Source: Spirodela intermedia (taxonomy: Eukaryota > Streptophyta > Magnoliopsida > Alismatales > Araceae). Taken from it: a DNA stretch of 64,000 nt. This document shows positions 21,331 to 34,607 of the stretch, piece after piece. Within the stretch, counting starts at the first letter, position 1. Every line of letters starts with the position of its first letter. The notes under the pieces were generated by a model, which was given only the letters and a program-made list of their open reading frames with translations, was not told where the DNA came from and did not search any database. A program made the translations under genes and the position numbers. The stretch spans positions 4,722,759 to 4,786,758 of the forward strand of contig LR746266.1 in the NCBI GenBank assembly GCA_902729315.2, written 5' to 3'.

Positions 21331-23905
21331 TGGTTCCCGTAGACGTGAAGAAACGGCCGTGGGAACAGGAGCTCCCACTCCACAACAGATGGCACCCTGA
21401 GATACCTCCCGTCGCAGATGTCAGAACCGGCGAACTCTTCCGCGTTGAGATGGTCGACTGGACCGGAGGCCAGATTGGAGACAACGACTCCGCCGTGGAC
21501 GTCAAGTCCGTCGATCTATCGGTGGTGAGTTCGAGGCTTTCTAGTTCTTTAGAGTGCTCCGCTGACATATTTATCTGTGTTCCAGACAACGGGGATTGTT
21601 GGTATATAGTCGGAAATTCACCGGACGATTCGAACCCTCCAAGACTTAGCGTTCATCCTGCCTGCCCTGGAAGTTCAATATCACTCCAAATTCCTAGTAT
21701 TCCACCAAGATCAATGGTGATCCAGCAAAACCACGGAGTTGTTTATGATACCACTCGAATTTTGACCTCATCAATGTGTACTTTTCTCCGGACCACAGAA
21801 ACAAAGGTTTCCCTGCGAAATTCTGAGTCCTGTAAACCAAATTTATGTAATAAATTGCAGAAGTAGATAGCCTTCTTCTCACCGAGTGAATCATTAATCC
21901 ATTCAGAAACCCACTGGCTACTAAAGTTTTTATGGCCTTTTTCAACATCGGAACACTGATTCCTGACAATTTCATCCAGCCGCACTGTCTGAGTGGCCCA
22001 CTTCGGGTCGTCGATTCTGATGGGACGCCAGCCAAGCCGGGGGATCTCCTTGCAGTCGAGATATGCAACCTGGGTCCTCTCCTCGGAGATGAATGGGGTT
22101 TTACAGCAACTTTTGACAGAGAAAACGGTGGAGGATTCTTAACCGACCACTTCCCGGGTGCTACAAAGGCCATCTGGTACTTCGAAGGAATATATGCATA
22201 TTCTCCTCAGATACCAGGTATGTATCTTGTAGATCCCCATCCATTCTTGGTCATCTGGTTCCTTTCCGTCTCCAATGGGTAGTTTCTTCAGGCTTTCAGC
22301 AAATTTACTGGTGTTTTCCTGAATCATCACAGGGGTACGATTTCCGGGCTTAGCTCACCCTGGGATAGTAGGAACTGCGCCGTCGGCAGAACTTCTGAAC
22401 ATATGGAACGCAAGGGAAAGAGAACTAGAAGAGAATGGTGTTGCTTCCCTGAAGTTATGCGATGTTCTTCACACGAGGCCGCTTGCGAACCTGCCGACTG
22501 CCAAGGGTTGCCTTCTTGGAAAGGTATGCAGAATGACTTCCGAAGAGTTTGCCCTCTCACCTGGATGAATTTATGTGCATATTTTTCGTCAATATAGTGG
22601 AGCAAAATTCGAATCTGAAATTTTATCTTTATTAAGTGACTCCAACAAACTTTCTGGGCCTTCGGGACAAATAAAGTTCTAGAATGACTCCGTTTGTTGG
22701 CCTTGCGTAAGGTAAGCATGAGACGAATAGGCAATTAAGCAGTAATAATCTATGTATCAGAATCTCGACCGATTTCTGAGACAAAACTAGCGTACCATCT
22801 TCAAGTGTCGCCTGACATGTGGAGCTCGTTTGGACAAAAATCGCAGATCAAGGAGGGGACAGAAGAATGGGAAAGGATTGCGAACGAGGCAGCGAGGACG
22901 ATTCCTGGAAGGGAGAACGGCGGAAACTGTGACATCAAGAATCTCAGCAGAGGCTCCAAGGTGTACCTTCCGGTGTTCGTGGAAGGGGCGAACTTGAGTG
23001 CAGGAGACATGCACTTCTCACAGGGCGATGGAGAGGTGTCCTTCTGCGGAGCAATTGAAATGAGTGGCTTCCTGGAGCTCAAGTAATATGACCCCCCCTC
23101 CCCCACTCATCCCTACCCATGCACAAGCTTCTATGTTGGTCGTCCTTCTCGCCATATCCTGTGATCCACATGAGACGCTGAATCTTTCTTGTTTCTCATT
23201 TACTCTGAAGGTGCGAGATCATAAGGGGCGGGATGAAGGAGTACCTCACGCCAATGGGTCCAACCGCGCTGCATGTGAATCCAATCTTCGAGATTGGACC
23301 CATGGAGCCGAGGTTTTCTGAGTGGCTCGTCTTCGAAGGCATCAGCGTGGACGAGTCGGGACGGCAGCACTTCCTCGATGCTAGCATTGCCTACAAGCGA
23401 GCCGTTCTCAACGCCATTGATTACCTCTCTAAGTTCGGGTACTCTAAGGAACAGGTCAGTCCGGCGGCAATCCACCCCTGATTCCTAAACCTGTGGTCTC
23501 ATGGATGTCGTGGGGGATATGTAGGTCTACCTGCTACTCTCATGCTGCCCTTGTGAAGGAAGGATCTCGGGAATTGTCGACACACCAAATGCTGTTGCCA
23601 CCCTCGCTATCCCAATTGCCATCTTTGATCAGGTGGGTCAGTCGGGGAGGCCCATCTCCTTATTTTCTCCAACCCCCTTTTCTAGTCTTATTCTGCTCTT
23701 TATGACGGCGCCGACGATGATGATTATGATACGATGGCTCTATGAACAGGATATCCGACCAAAGAAAGGGAAGGTGCCAACTGGTCCTCGAGTTGTGAAG
23801 AGGGTTCCCGATGTCCTCAGGTGCAGCTATGACGGGAATTTGCCCGTAACGCAGAACCCTGGGGGCAAAGAGTCTGAGATGTGGAAGGGGGCTCGCTCTG
23901 CATAG
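21306..23905 (+). CDS. Formamidase / acetamidase family protein
   Basis: Predicted amidohydrolase that releases ammonia from formamide or related short amides (FmdA/AmdA family). Plant members are cytosolic-looking proteins of about 450 residues. Exons: 21306-21524, 21980-22217, 22333-22523, 22847-23082, 23211-23454, 23525-23632, 23750-23905, giving 463 residues. All introns are GT-AG; two codons (a Gly and a Lys) are split. Conserved blocks in order: LPLHNRWHPEIPPVA, RVEMVDWTGGQIGDN, LSGPLRVVD, GDLLAVEICNLGP, FDRENGGGFLTDHFP, RENGGNCDIKNLSRGS, GANLSAGDMHFSQGDGE, GGMKEYLTPMGPT, YLLLSCCPCEGRISG and AIPIAIFDQDIRP. These cover the family end to end with no gap. The start matches the family's MAPxxPR N-terminus. 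An in-frame ATG at 21111 could extend the protein by 65 residues, but the family gives no support. The last dozen residues are lineage-specific. Confidence 0.94.
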
Positions 23906-24171
23906 ACCCACCATTCCTTGTTCCACAAACTTCTTCCTTTATCTTCGATGGGGAATCAGATATCATAAAACATCAATCTCATGTACTCAATAATCTGTCA
24001 AGGTCGCCTTGGTACACATTCAAAACAATTCCAATTGAAACGAGCGGTGTATCTTGTGGTGTCTTTTTCCTTAATCTCCCAATGGCTTCTGGTTGGAAAG
24101 GTGCCTGCTGGAACTCCTGCTGCAAAGCCGTCAAACAGGGACCGCCATGAAACCCTGACAGAAATAATAGA

Positions 24172-24177
24172 AATAAA
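24172..24177 (+). terminator. Probable poly(A) signal of the formamidase gene
   Basis: AATAAA about 267 bases after the stop codon, in AT-rich sequence, on the gene's strand. Confidence 0.4.
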
Positions 24178-25127
24178 GCTGCAGCTGATGACATGGAGCG
24201 ATGCAGTTAATTTGTATGATAATGTATTAACTGGTTATTGTGCATCAAAAGGAGGACAAGATTCTTCTAATTAATTCGAATGGGACAAAATTCAAAGCCT
24301 TGATGAAAAAAAAATAACGTAATACTACAATATTTCTTTTTGGCAAATGCTCCGACCCATCAGGCAGCCGACTTTGCTAGCTTACAAAGCCCTTCATGCT
24401 TATAGTTTCACCCATATCCTTGCTTCCAACTAAAGAAAAGTCAGTCTCATTATCATTCTCGTAAGAGTTATATTTTACCCCAATAAACTCGTTGACTTGT
24501 GAAACATTATAAAATTCAATCTAGAGTTTCAAAGGTCTCATTTATTGACTACTTTAGGGTCATAATAAAAGGTCTACTGAGCTTATACTTTACTATACTT
24601 CCTACATGTTATGTTCCCTCACTACAGAAGGGCTCTTGGGATGTGGGACCGAAGGAAGGATGGCAAGGTTGACCAAGTCCATTTATTGACCTCGTTAAAC
24701 GTCAAGAACGACGACAAGCTTCGGCTTGGAGCAAGGCACGTACCCCACCCCCCCCCCCTCTCCTAATGCCCACATCCTGGAGGACAGTCGTATGCTTCGA
24801 CGCCACGCTACCTATTTGTTGTCCACGAATAAGCTCGGTAGATGGTTACAATTTTACGAAAGATCGTAACGCAACATTAAAAAAATAAATTAAAAGAGAA
24901 TTAAAAATAAAGTAAATTTGGATTAAGTAAAAGGGAATGTGAGAAAAATTCATGTCTCCAGGCCTCTTCAAACGACCCACACAAGTGACTAAAATTATAA
25001 GACTGGGCACGCAGGCGAGTTGCAGCGCAAATCCTGTTCACCTTTTAAAGTTTTTTCTTCATGCAGAGTTACCAAAATTGGCATCAAGTGATGTCAAAAA
25101 CGTTGACCTTCATATTCGTAAATTGAT

Positions 25128-25152
25128 GAAATTCTCAATGATTGAGAATTTC
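25128..25152. repeat. 25-bp near-perfect palindrome
   Basis: The 12-base arm GAAATTCTCAAT is followed by a single G and then its exact reverse complement. Such a short-spaced palindrome could extrude as a cruciform or bind a dimeric protein. It lies in gene-free DNA. Confidence 0.85.
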
Positions 25153-25194
25153 CCCTGTCAACTGTTAGGATTAAGCAGATGGGCCGGTCTGGCC

Positions 25195-25282
25195 CAGAAG
25201 CTCGTCAGGCGTACCCCACTACTGGGCCGGAGAGAGAGGAGAGAGTCCAAAATGGAAACCCGGCCAGAAGCTCGTCAGGCGT
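25195..25282. repeat. 18-bp direct repeat pair, 70 bp apart
   Basis: CAGAAGCTCGTCAGGCGT occurs at 25195-25212 and at 25265-25282. The intervening bases are not repeated. Its origin is unknown. Confidence 0.8.
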
Positions 25283-28200
25283 GGGTCATCACCATATTTC
25301 CCTTCACAGCTTGCAAACATCGTGAAAGATTTGACGAATAAGCTACAGCATCTTCTTTTGGGGAAAAAAAAACGAAAAAAAAATCATCTGAGATACAGGC
25401 GTACTCATCAGAGATCATCGTCCTCAAGAGTAACAGACAACGACGCACGCTCGTCCCTTCCAGAGAGAGACAAAGAAACAGACGTCGGCGCCGCCATCCC
25501 GACTGGGATCGGACTCTTATTCCTCTTTAAGGGTGGATAGGTGGAAGAAAAAATGCCGACGGTAAGGTGTTCGTCCTGTTGTCCCAGCCGGAGGGCGTCC
25601 CTTGGAGTTTTCCGAAAGACTAGAGAATGAGAATGCTGAAGGGCACGTGAGAGCTATTGAAGGGTACGCCGGGGCTGCAATCAAAAGAGGGGGACCTTCA
25701 TCCTCTTCGGGGGTGGCCCTCGAAAGCGGCCCACCGCTGTCCCGTCGCCGTTGCAGGGCCAAGATGGATCGGATGAAAAATAACCCCAATGCCCGGACGC
25801 GGTCCTGGAATGCGGCCCCATCCGTGAATGTGCCCCTTTCGTTCGCATCCGATTCGCCGGCCGGGTTCTTATCCTCATCATGAAAACCTCCTCATCAGCT
25901 AACAGCGTGATGATCGATCCCAGTCGTCGTCGTCGCTCAACTTTGATTCAGAGCTTCCTTGCACGTCTCCGCCCCTGAATTTCCGTCCATCTTGCAGGAT
26001 CTATGCTACTTCGCTGCTGATACGGTCTTCCTCTCAAGATTCCAGACGGCCTGAGAGCTCGTTCTTCGTCGAGAATGGGCTATAAGGGCATGACCACGTC
26101 AATAAGGCTCAGCATTCTTGGGTGCATTTTTTATTATTATTTTGTTGCAGCTGGACATAGAAGATATTTGATAAATTGTGCGGTCTATTCTTGTCCGCAT
26201 CCACGAAAGTACGCGTCTCATGACACTGTCAGATTTCGTACGTAGTTTATCGACGGATGGAGATTCAGCAATGGGTCAGAGGATCAGATCAAGGGTCTGA
26301 TCGTCCGTGACGATTCTGCCTTTAATAAAATCTCGACGGGCTAATCTGGTCCAATCTTTGAAGCAATGTTGGGGAGCCCCGCAGAATCGGATCGGATCGC
26401 TCCGCTTGAGCCAATTGGAGCCATCATCACGCCATCGTGCGGCGGTGCATGGGATCAAAGGCACGAGAATCCGGTTTAAGATAAACGATGAAAAATTGAG
26501 AAAGCAAAAGCATATGAAGCTTTGGAAAGATCTCCAAAGAATTTGAGTGTTTCAATTTGCACAATAGTGGGATAGTACTGACTTAGCAACGAACACACCA
26601 TGTCATTGGCACGAGCTACGAATGGAGTAACCTTATATAAAGCCGAATCTTGCATCGCATTTTATTTTTATTAAAAGGTAGAGAAATGGAAGTGATACTG
26701 GGGACACGGGACTTCAAGAATAATTCGAGTCGACCGGTCCAATCCGCGCAGTTACTGTCGCCGCCCAACGATTGAAACACACTGAGATGCGGAGGGACAG
26801 GCTTCTTGATATCATTTCTCCACCGGACATTATCCATCAAGGTTTCTAGGTCGTCCCCACCCTATACTTCTCGGCGAGTTGGTCTGTGGCCCCCAGTTCA
26901 TTGGCGGGCCCTAGACGCGTCGCTCTCCGTCTAACAACGACTGAGCCGCACGAGCACCCAGTGGTGGGACGCTGGCGAGAGCGATGTGCTGGGTAAGCAG
27001 GTGACGCCGGCATCGTCCCTTGGTCACCGGTCCCTGCCGACGGCCGCATCGTCCGAGTTAATCCCCAGCACTTCTCCGGCCTGGCCGGGGGGTCAATTGC
27101 CTTAAACGGCTCCGGCCACACGGTGGCGTTTGCACCACATGCGGCCTGGGTCCGGGAGAGGATTCTTTTTCTGCCCGTGCGGAGAGGATCGGATCAGGAG
27201 GTATCAGAAGGGGCCGTCCGATTCCACCTAGTTCTCTCTCCGCCACTGGTCTCTGCACGTCGCAGAGCTGATGGCGCTCCACTGGAATCAGATTCGTCTG
27301 TGGGTGGCTCCCCGACTGAACAGCCAATGATACGATGGCAACATTTATCGGCCTCCCTACGGATGGATGGCCTTACATACGTTCAAAGATCGGTATCATT
27401 GGGGTTGACTCTTTGAATTTCGATCGTTTCAGTACGATCCACGTCGAATGAAGAAGACCCACCTCAGATCCTATACGATTTGTTGAGTTTCTTAGACTTA
27501 GTGAGACCCTTTGTATGCTTGACGATCGTCGTGGTCTGCCCTCCTCGCGAGGCCGTTCTACGCGTAAGCACACAGACTGGTGAAGAGCGACGGTGGAGGC
27601 GCGTCCACCACACTGTCGTTGCCAGGGCAGTCTCTTCTTCCACTCGTATCTTCGGAATCTTCTTGGCGGCTCATCCGCGTAGTGACAGGGATAAGACCGC
27701 GCCATCCCCCCCACCGCGCCAAAAGCTAAGGTGAAAGCCAAAGATGGGTAAGGTGGGGTGGGTGTGAACTCGGCGGCAGAACGATGTGACGTTCCTCCTC
27801 CTCATCCCTTCCCCAGTGCTGAGACCTTTCCCCGGCTCTTTCCCACAGTCGAAACGAGCACCATGCCCATATACGCCCCCAGAGTTAAAATCTCTGGTTA
27901 GTCTCCCTCTAATTCCTGGTTCGGCCACCGTCAATCATCCTCAGCTGTTTCCCAACATCCTCAGTTCACAGAAAGAAACAGATTAACTCTTCTCATCGCA
28001 TTCCCTACCTGCAAGCGGTGTCGTCACCAAGGCCGGCGTCGAGCAGCCGGTGCGGGAAGAAACCTGCATATTTTTTACTCGAGGTCCCTGGAAGAGGAGA
28101 GAGGCAGCGGACCATAATCTGCAAGAAGAAAACTGGCACGCAGACAAGAAGGCCCACGTACGACTGAACGAATTTGGAATGACGCTGCACGAAAAACCTG

Positions 28201-29798
28201 CCTCACTGTTCACAGATCTTCCTCGTGTACGATAGCCACACCTTCGGGGGAGGTTGTCGACTCCATCTGTGACGACGACCTTGCCGAAAGAGATCAATCA
28301 TCGAGATCCCTGAGGCTTCTTGACGTCATCGGCAAACTCCCGTCTTGTTCAGCATTGCTGCCTGGTGACCACCATAGGATGCTTCACGCTGAGCATTGCA
28401 TCTCCTCAAAAGATAAGAGAGAGAGAGAGAGAGGGACCCAAAGCTATTTCTCGAAGAGGACCTCCCCAAAAGGTGAGATGGTTCGTATTCCAACATGGGA
28501 AATCTCATTTTGGAGTGTCCCTGAAGTCGTCCTCCGTAGAATTGGTCGATTCCTAACAGACTCCCGACACTACATGGCTTCAATTAATGACGTAACATGC
28601 TTTTGGTGGAACCCGGTGGGCTCAACAGATTGGCGTGTGCATGACCACCCTCCCCCCTGGCAGTTTGGGACGAGTCACTATGCGAGGATAAACCCGCATC
28701 ACCATTATCACTGCATCTTACCAAGATTACTCCTGACATCTGCTCTCACGCTATGGACTATTAAATGTGGAGAATATGCAGTCGACCCAATCAGATTGCC
28801 AAATGGATCCATTGCTAAGAGGTCACGCTCCAATAAACCTAAGTTTCACAATTCTGACTTTTTTTCAAGGATTTATAGTGTTCTCCATTATTTTTGTTCT
28901 TATCTTCCTCTGATGATTAAGAAAATGAAGGCGACCTGAGGGAGAAGAACAAGAGGCGCTAGGAGCCTCTCTTTCTTCTTCTAATGATTCTGATGCTGAA
29001 GAACAATAAGAGCATTCAGGAAGGAAGGAGGGCGGAGCTTGGTAGGGAGGAGCTGATGGACTAAGCGTTGACCGTTCTCCTCGCCCTTCTTGAAAGTGAG
29101 GCGCTGTTAAGCACTGAAAGAAAAGCATTCAATCGAAGAAAAAAGATTATAACACTCGTGATGTCAATGTTTTCCTCCAAGCATCGGGTGCTTCAATTCG
29201 TGGAAATATTAAACAAGGGCATTGAACACAGAAAAAAAACAAGCATTGTAGAAGGTATATTAAAATACCATGAAATAGCTTATATTTATCTCGTAAATTA
29301 TCCCCCAAGAAAATATTTTCTTGATTGTCTTGGGGAATCGAATCTTCTATTTTCGTCAGAAAGTTAGAGTTCACTGCCTAGAAATAGAAGATGCTTCACC
29401 GTTCAAATGTTTCAAATGGGGAGATAATTAAATTCCTTTTTGTCTTGTTTCTACAAGGTTTTAAATAAAATATTCTAATACCATATACACTGTCGTTCTT
29501 TCTCAATACGAGCATACTGGAAGTTTTAAAACTCCTTTTTGCACGAATAGATAGTTATGAGTAGAACTTCAAATGCCTCGTCATGTTTTGAATGGATAAT
29601 GGATAAAATTTAACGATGAAGCAGTCTAGAAAAAAAAAACAGAAGCTACTTGTAATGACAAATGCTGAAAGGGGGATGCATCATATATTCTGGGGATATT
29701 CTTCACACAATCTCTTCTATTTAAATCTGACTTGATGCCGCGATCATCCGCGTAGAATCTCCATTCAATCGCAAATGAAAACGGTGCATTGTAATAAA

Positions 29799-29828
29799 AA
29801 GAGTATTATTTGAGAGAATAATACTCTT
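29799..29828. repeat. Perfect 12-bp hairpin
   Basis: AAGAGTATTATT, a 6-base loop TGAGAG, then the exact reverse complement. It lies in the AT-rich part of the gene-free interval. It is too short for a typical plant miRNA precursor and no T-run suggests a Pol III terminator. Confidence 0.85.
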
Positions 29829-32800
29829 AGCTGAACATTGCTGAAGCGTCAATTTTCCATCTGTATTATTTGAGTTGTGATTGTCATGAGTTTTGAGAAA
29901 CTTTTATATGCCCGGGTATCAGTGTTCATGCGTTTTATTGCATTTTCATTTATATGACAAATCGGATTGTCATTTTTTACAAAATATCTCGAGCATAATA
30001 ATGCCCCATGAGAATCAAGTATACATTTTTGCTGTGCTTTCAAACGGCACAGGACAATATGCAGCTTAGTTAACGGGTTTTTTTTTCTAATTTCAGTACG
30101 TGATTGCGTTTAGAATTTCCTTCTTTCATCTCTGAAAAACCAGGAGGCAGACATCATAGTTAAATATTTTCGAATAAGTTTAAGAACAGCTTTTGGTTTT
30201 CACCTACGAACACGTGCATTTTGCCATCATTAAATATTTGTTGTTATCTCTTTAGGTTATCATTTCAGTTTTGTATGCACCTTTTACGTACCATTATTAT
30301 CTTTTCATGAGGCTTGAGAAAGGATCGAGCATTCTGAGATTTTCTTGAGAGAGTTACTATCTCAGGTGACAACAAGTTTAGCGTTCAATCTACGATTAAG
30401 AAGTGTACGATGTCTAGGCGTCCTGGAATTCATGCACTGATATGACGTGAGAAAGAACGGAGGGTATTTGCGGCTTTGGTCATTTAACAACAAATGAGTT
30501 GTGCCCTCGAATATCTTATAAGAAATTTAGTTCTCTTCAGCATTTATTGTGGTTTATAGTAATTTATCTTTAGAATGGTCATTGTAAATAGTCTCTTGTA
30601 AATTTTATGAAATCTTAAAATGTTGATTGTTGTCGTATGAACAGAACGTGCATGGTATTCTCTCTTTATTGGTAAAAGTTCCACGAGAACAATGCACGCA
30701 CGCATTTCAGCATAAAACGTGGATGACTTCATCTACACTGGCGCGAGATATATTCCACGGAAATTCTATGCATATGCCGTAGGAATTATAATTAGTCAAG
30801 TGGGGTTAGTATAGAGTGATCGACAATGTAATAGGAAATCGAGCGTGTCATTTTGTCCTCAGTGAGCGACTCACGATGGGGCTAGTATGTTGCTTATGGA
30901 CGTCTCACGATGTAAATTCTGGAAAGATTCACTGGGAATCTCTGACTTGAGACCAATTTGACCCGATATTTCATGATTTGATAATCCTGGTCGTTTAATT
31001 GTTCACAGTTTAATCGTCGGTCGCGATAGTTGTCTCTCGCCCCATTGATCATAAACAATTCCATCGGAATCACGTCGTCATAACCGTCGTAATCATCGGT
31101 CGGATAGAAACCCGGTTTTGAAATACCTCCATGATTACCCGCCGGACTGGCCGGTAGAGATCACCCGCGATACCAATCGGATCACCAGATAGGCCGTGCC
31201 CACGAAGGCTCGGGAGTAACTCGTGTACTCCGCACGGCGGGGCCGTCTCTCCGCCGGCGTTGATGGCCATGGCTACGACGGATGTGGAGAGCGACGGGTG
31301 GCGTTTGATTGAAAGGAGAATTTGTGAAAATGGCCCGTGGGGACGATTAAACAACGCCAACGTGGTCGCGATTCTGGCTGAGGGGTCGCTGTAGCTCTCG
31401 AGCCGAGCACCGGCATATGGTTAAAAGCAGCCAAGTTGAATGATGATCTAGCCGAGCTTAGGCATTGACGAGGATAATGACACCTTACACCCGCGAATAA
31501 TGAAAACTTTGGCGACCACTTTTGGGCGTAGTGCTCCTCCCTGACTGCAATCTTGGCAGCGCGTGCCTTGGGCGAGTTAATGTCTACACGACAAGGAGGA
31601 GCCTCTCGGAGAAAGAAAAACGATAACAAGTGGGTGAGGGTCTGGGTTCTGCGGAGGTAGGACAAGGGTGGGGACAAATGGGACGAGTAGGAAGGCGGCC
31701 ATTTTAACGAATCCCCATCCCTCGTTGAGCCGCGTCCACCCCTTCCCGACCCAGTTCCCATGGCTCCCTCTCCCGTGTGGGTCAACCTCCAAGACCCATT
31801 CCGGCCGGCGCAAGACGGCCCTCTACTGGTCCTCGTTAATGAAGCCGGCTCTCAGACGATGCGGAGTTATTATGACGGCGTCGCGCTAGTGGCCCGCTTA
31901 TCTATTCGTAATCTTGTCTGTTTGCCGTGGGAGCTCCGGTAGGGATGCGCGCCACCGCTCGCCGGTTCTTATTTTTGTTCGGCGACGTCGGGATTTGTCT
32001 CTGGGACGCCGGCTGTGCTGCGCCGATTGGTGGCGAGCGTTGGGCTCAGCCACAGTACGGAGTGCCGACTGCATCACATCCCCACGTCGGGGCTGCCAAA
32101 GGTAATTATAATCCCCATGTTTCGCGAGGATCGCATGGTGATGGACACGCCGCCGTCGGACAAGGATGCTCTCTCCGGGTTTGGTGCGAGAGAACGAACC
32201 CGGAAGGCGGCGGCGCTCCGCCAGCGGGGCCGGCGTCGTATGGAACAAAATACATCCTCGTTCGCCGAAGCTGCCCGCGAGCCGTCGCCTTCGCTCCCGT
32301 CGCGACGTCTTGTTCGGAATTCTTATTGCAGGGCAAGCTATCCGTTGGCATCTCTCGGCGAATAGACGCGGTAGCACTAATTTAGGAGCCAAGTCCTTAA
32401 CAGCTATAAGAACACAGGATGATGTTTACTCTTCATCAGAAAAGCCATTCGAGGACGGATCTTACATTCACTCGGACCCAACCGACTCAGTGTCCAGTAG
32501 CTCTCATAAGCATCCAATGAATCGCCCGGCCAGGCACCCTGCCGAGCTCGAACTGGCGATGACCAGCCCTCCTCCGTCTTCCACCGTCCGCAACTACCCA
32601 TCCCCGGCGGAACTCGATTAGTTGGGCTGCCGCTATCAGATGACCACACCTCTCTCTCTCTCTCTCTACCTCTGGGCTAGCCGGCCAGGTCACGGGAGAC
32701 GTTCACAAAAATGGTTAAAGCGCGCCACAATTGTCTTCCTCATCCCTCCGAGCTTTACTCCTCACCCATGCAGCTCTCGTGATCAAGGGGCTCATCGACT

Positions 32801-34066
32801 TCATCTCTAAGATTGTCGTCATGTTCTGATCAGCCGCCTCGCGGCCTGCCCAAAAGCGTCGTCGTCCCTGTTGGGGGAGGGGGGATTTGACGAATTCCTG
32901 CGTCACACAGGTTGAGAGATTTCCCTGGGCGAGAGCGATACCAGAAGAGAAATCTCCTCTCCTGCTGTTCTCTGAGGTTGTGATGGGCGCCCACCACTGC
33001 CCGCCTCATGATTATTAATTCTCCCCATCGCTACGCGTACCAGACGGCTTCGCTCTGGACGTTACGATGTAGGTCGTTAGCAGGCGGGGGAGCACCGCCC
33101 GCCGCATTGTCCGGCCGGCAGCGGAGGCGGCGCCAACGGAGAGACGGGCCGAGCGGCGCGCCGCCCACGGCGGCGGACCCTCGCCCGTACCGCCGCGCAC
33201 AGCAATGCCCCGCTGCCCGTCGCCCCTCGCGTGCCGTCCGAGTTCGGAAGCCGGCTCCGGGATCCCCCGAGGCACCGGAAATGAGACGGCGTCCCTAATT
33301 ATTCTCGGCCGTTCTCTGCTCCTTCCGCCGCTGGTCCACGTGTCCCAAGGCCAGACCAGCCGACAGCCGCCGGACGATGGCGGCTCTTCTGCCACGTCCC
33401 TAATTATCCGGCGGCGGTTCAGCTGATGCGGCGGTGGCGACGGCTACCTCTTCCAGCTGTCGAGCCCTTTTGAACTTCCACCGGAAAGAGGAAAAGAACA
33501 CTCTTTCAGCATTATTTTGCAACCCGACGTGATTCCACTTACCACTCATGCACACCATTATGACCTCCGCCCTGCTCCTCCACACTGCAGTCTAAATAAG
33601 CATCTCATGGCCCTAATATATTCACATCTGTTTCATTTTCCGAGTTCCCATGGCATGCATGACCTAACCACATACCATGCCCCCTCTCCCTTTCCCCATC
33701 TGGCGGGCCTCAGAACCATGAAGTTTGTTGGCATGGGCATAGCCTCTGGCGAAGGGCACAGCGGACGGCTCCCACTGTGAGGGAGGCATGACGGGGATAC
33801 CGAATACTGATTTTGGATGTGGATCCTGAAGATGGAGGTGGCGGCAGAACAGGAGCAGGACGGCGCTAGCAGGGGCTGCGGCAGTAAAGCGCCAGAGTAG
33901 CCCGCAGCAGCCCGCGGAGCCACTGCTCTTCAGTGTAGAGCTGAACCATTAGGCACGAATGTAAAGCCGCCTGTCTCGGCCGCCAATTCTCTCTCTCTCT
34001 CTCTCTCCTTTTCGAGTCGACTCCCCTCCTCTGTTTGTGATCATTATAATTTAGTATTTATTGACT

Positions 34067-34088
34067 GGAGAGAGAGAGAGAGAGAGAG
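34067..34088. repeat. (GA)n microsatellite just upstream of the HOOKLESS1-like TATA box
   Basis: About 10 GA units located 30 bases upstream of the probable TATA box. A CT tract lies at 33988-34007. Paired GA/CT tracts close to a core promoter are common in plants and may bind BPC proteins; the role here is inferred. Confidence 0.9.
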
Positions 34089-34117
34089 GGACTCCCTATC
34101 ATCCCCACTGGCGAGGG

Positions 34118-34123
34118 TATAAG
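34118..34123 (+). promoter_or_regulatory. Probable TATA box of the HOOKLESS1-like gene
   Basis: TATAAG inside GGGTATAAGTACC lies about 490 bases upstream of the start codon. Transcription would begin near 34150, giving a leader of roughly 460 bases that includes a long G tract. Confidence 0.5.
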
Positions 34124-34267
34124 TACCCCCCTAAGTCCCCTACCCAATGATCATCTACTCGCCACTTTTGCCACAACTGAATAGAGAGTGAAAGAGCACC
34201 CGCCACGCGACGCGAGGGAGAGAGAGAAGGGGGGGAAGAGAGTGAAAAAGATTCGCCCCTTCGTATC

Positions 34268-34289
34268 GGGGGGGGTGGGGGGGGGGGGG
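34268..34289 (+). other. G-rich tract (G8-T-G13) in the probable 5' leader
   Basis: Twenty-one G residues interrupted by one T, on the coding strand, between the probable TATA box and the start codon of the HOOKLESS1-like gene. Such a tract can fold as a DNA or RNA G-quadruplex; this is inferred from composition only. Confidence 0.7.
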
Positions 34290-34607
34290 CGCGAACAGAG
34301 GAGAGGGAGAAGAAGAGTCGGCAAAAGGAAACATCAATCTGATCTCTACCCTGTTTCTCCTTCCTTTTGTCCATCTTGGTGTCCGTTTTCTGGTTGCCAA
34401 CGGCATCCTTTTGCTTGGCTTCACACGTGAATCACTCTGTTGTATCCCCCTAAAAGAAAGAGGTTAGCTGCTGTTAATCTGCGCACCTTCTCCTCTCACC
34501 CGTTTTCCGAGTTCCGATTCCTCAGTGCATCCCCTTCCTTCTCTCCACCCACCGCCCTTCTCGTTTCTAGGTTTTTGAAATTGCTCCCCGCCACCCCTGC
34601 GGCAATC

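Larger units (their letters stand above)
23906..34607. other. 10.7-kb gene-poor interval before the HOOKLESS1-like gene
   Basis: No gene is supported here. Composition alternates between an AT-rich part (about 24,200-25,400), a GC-rich part (25,500-28,300), an AT-rich part (29,100-31,000) and a GC-rich part (31,000-34,000). It holds short palindromes and repeats listed separately, GA/CT microsatellites (28417-28433, 32650-32667, 33988-34007, 34067-34088) and a nested palindrome near 29307-29322. The longest ATG-started unexplained frame (28379-28939, 186 codons) has no recognisable domain. The last 500 bases are the HOOKLESS1-like promoter and leader. Confidence 0.5.

Noticed and set aside
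21625-21650. tRNA-like T-loop sequence on the minus strand (GGTTCGAATC) in formamidase intron 1
   Set aside because: The flanking bases do not form a 5-bp T stem, and no acceptor or anticodon arms are found.
32000-32400. Overlapping frames above 150 codons on both strands
   Set aside because: GC-rich sequence with Arg-rich translations in all frames and no recognisable protein.
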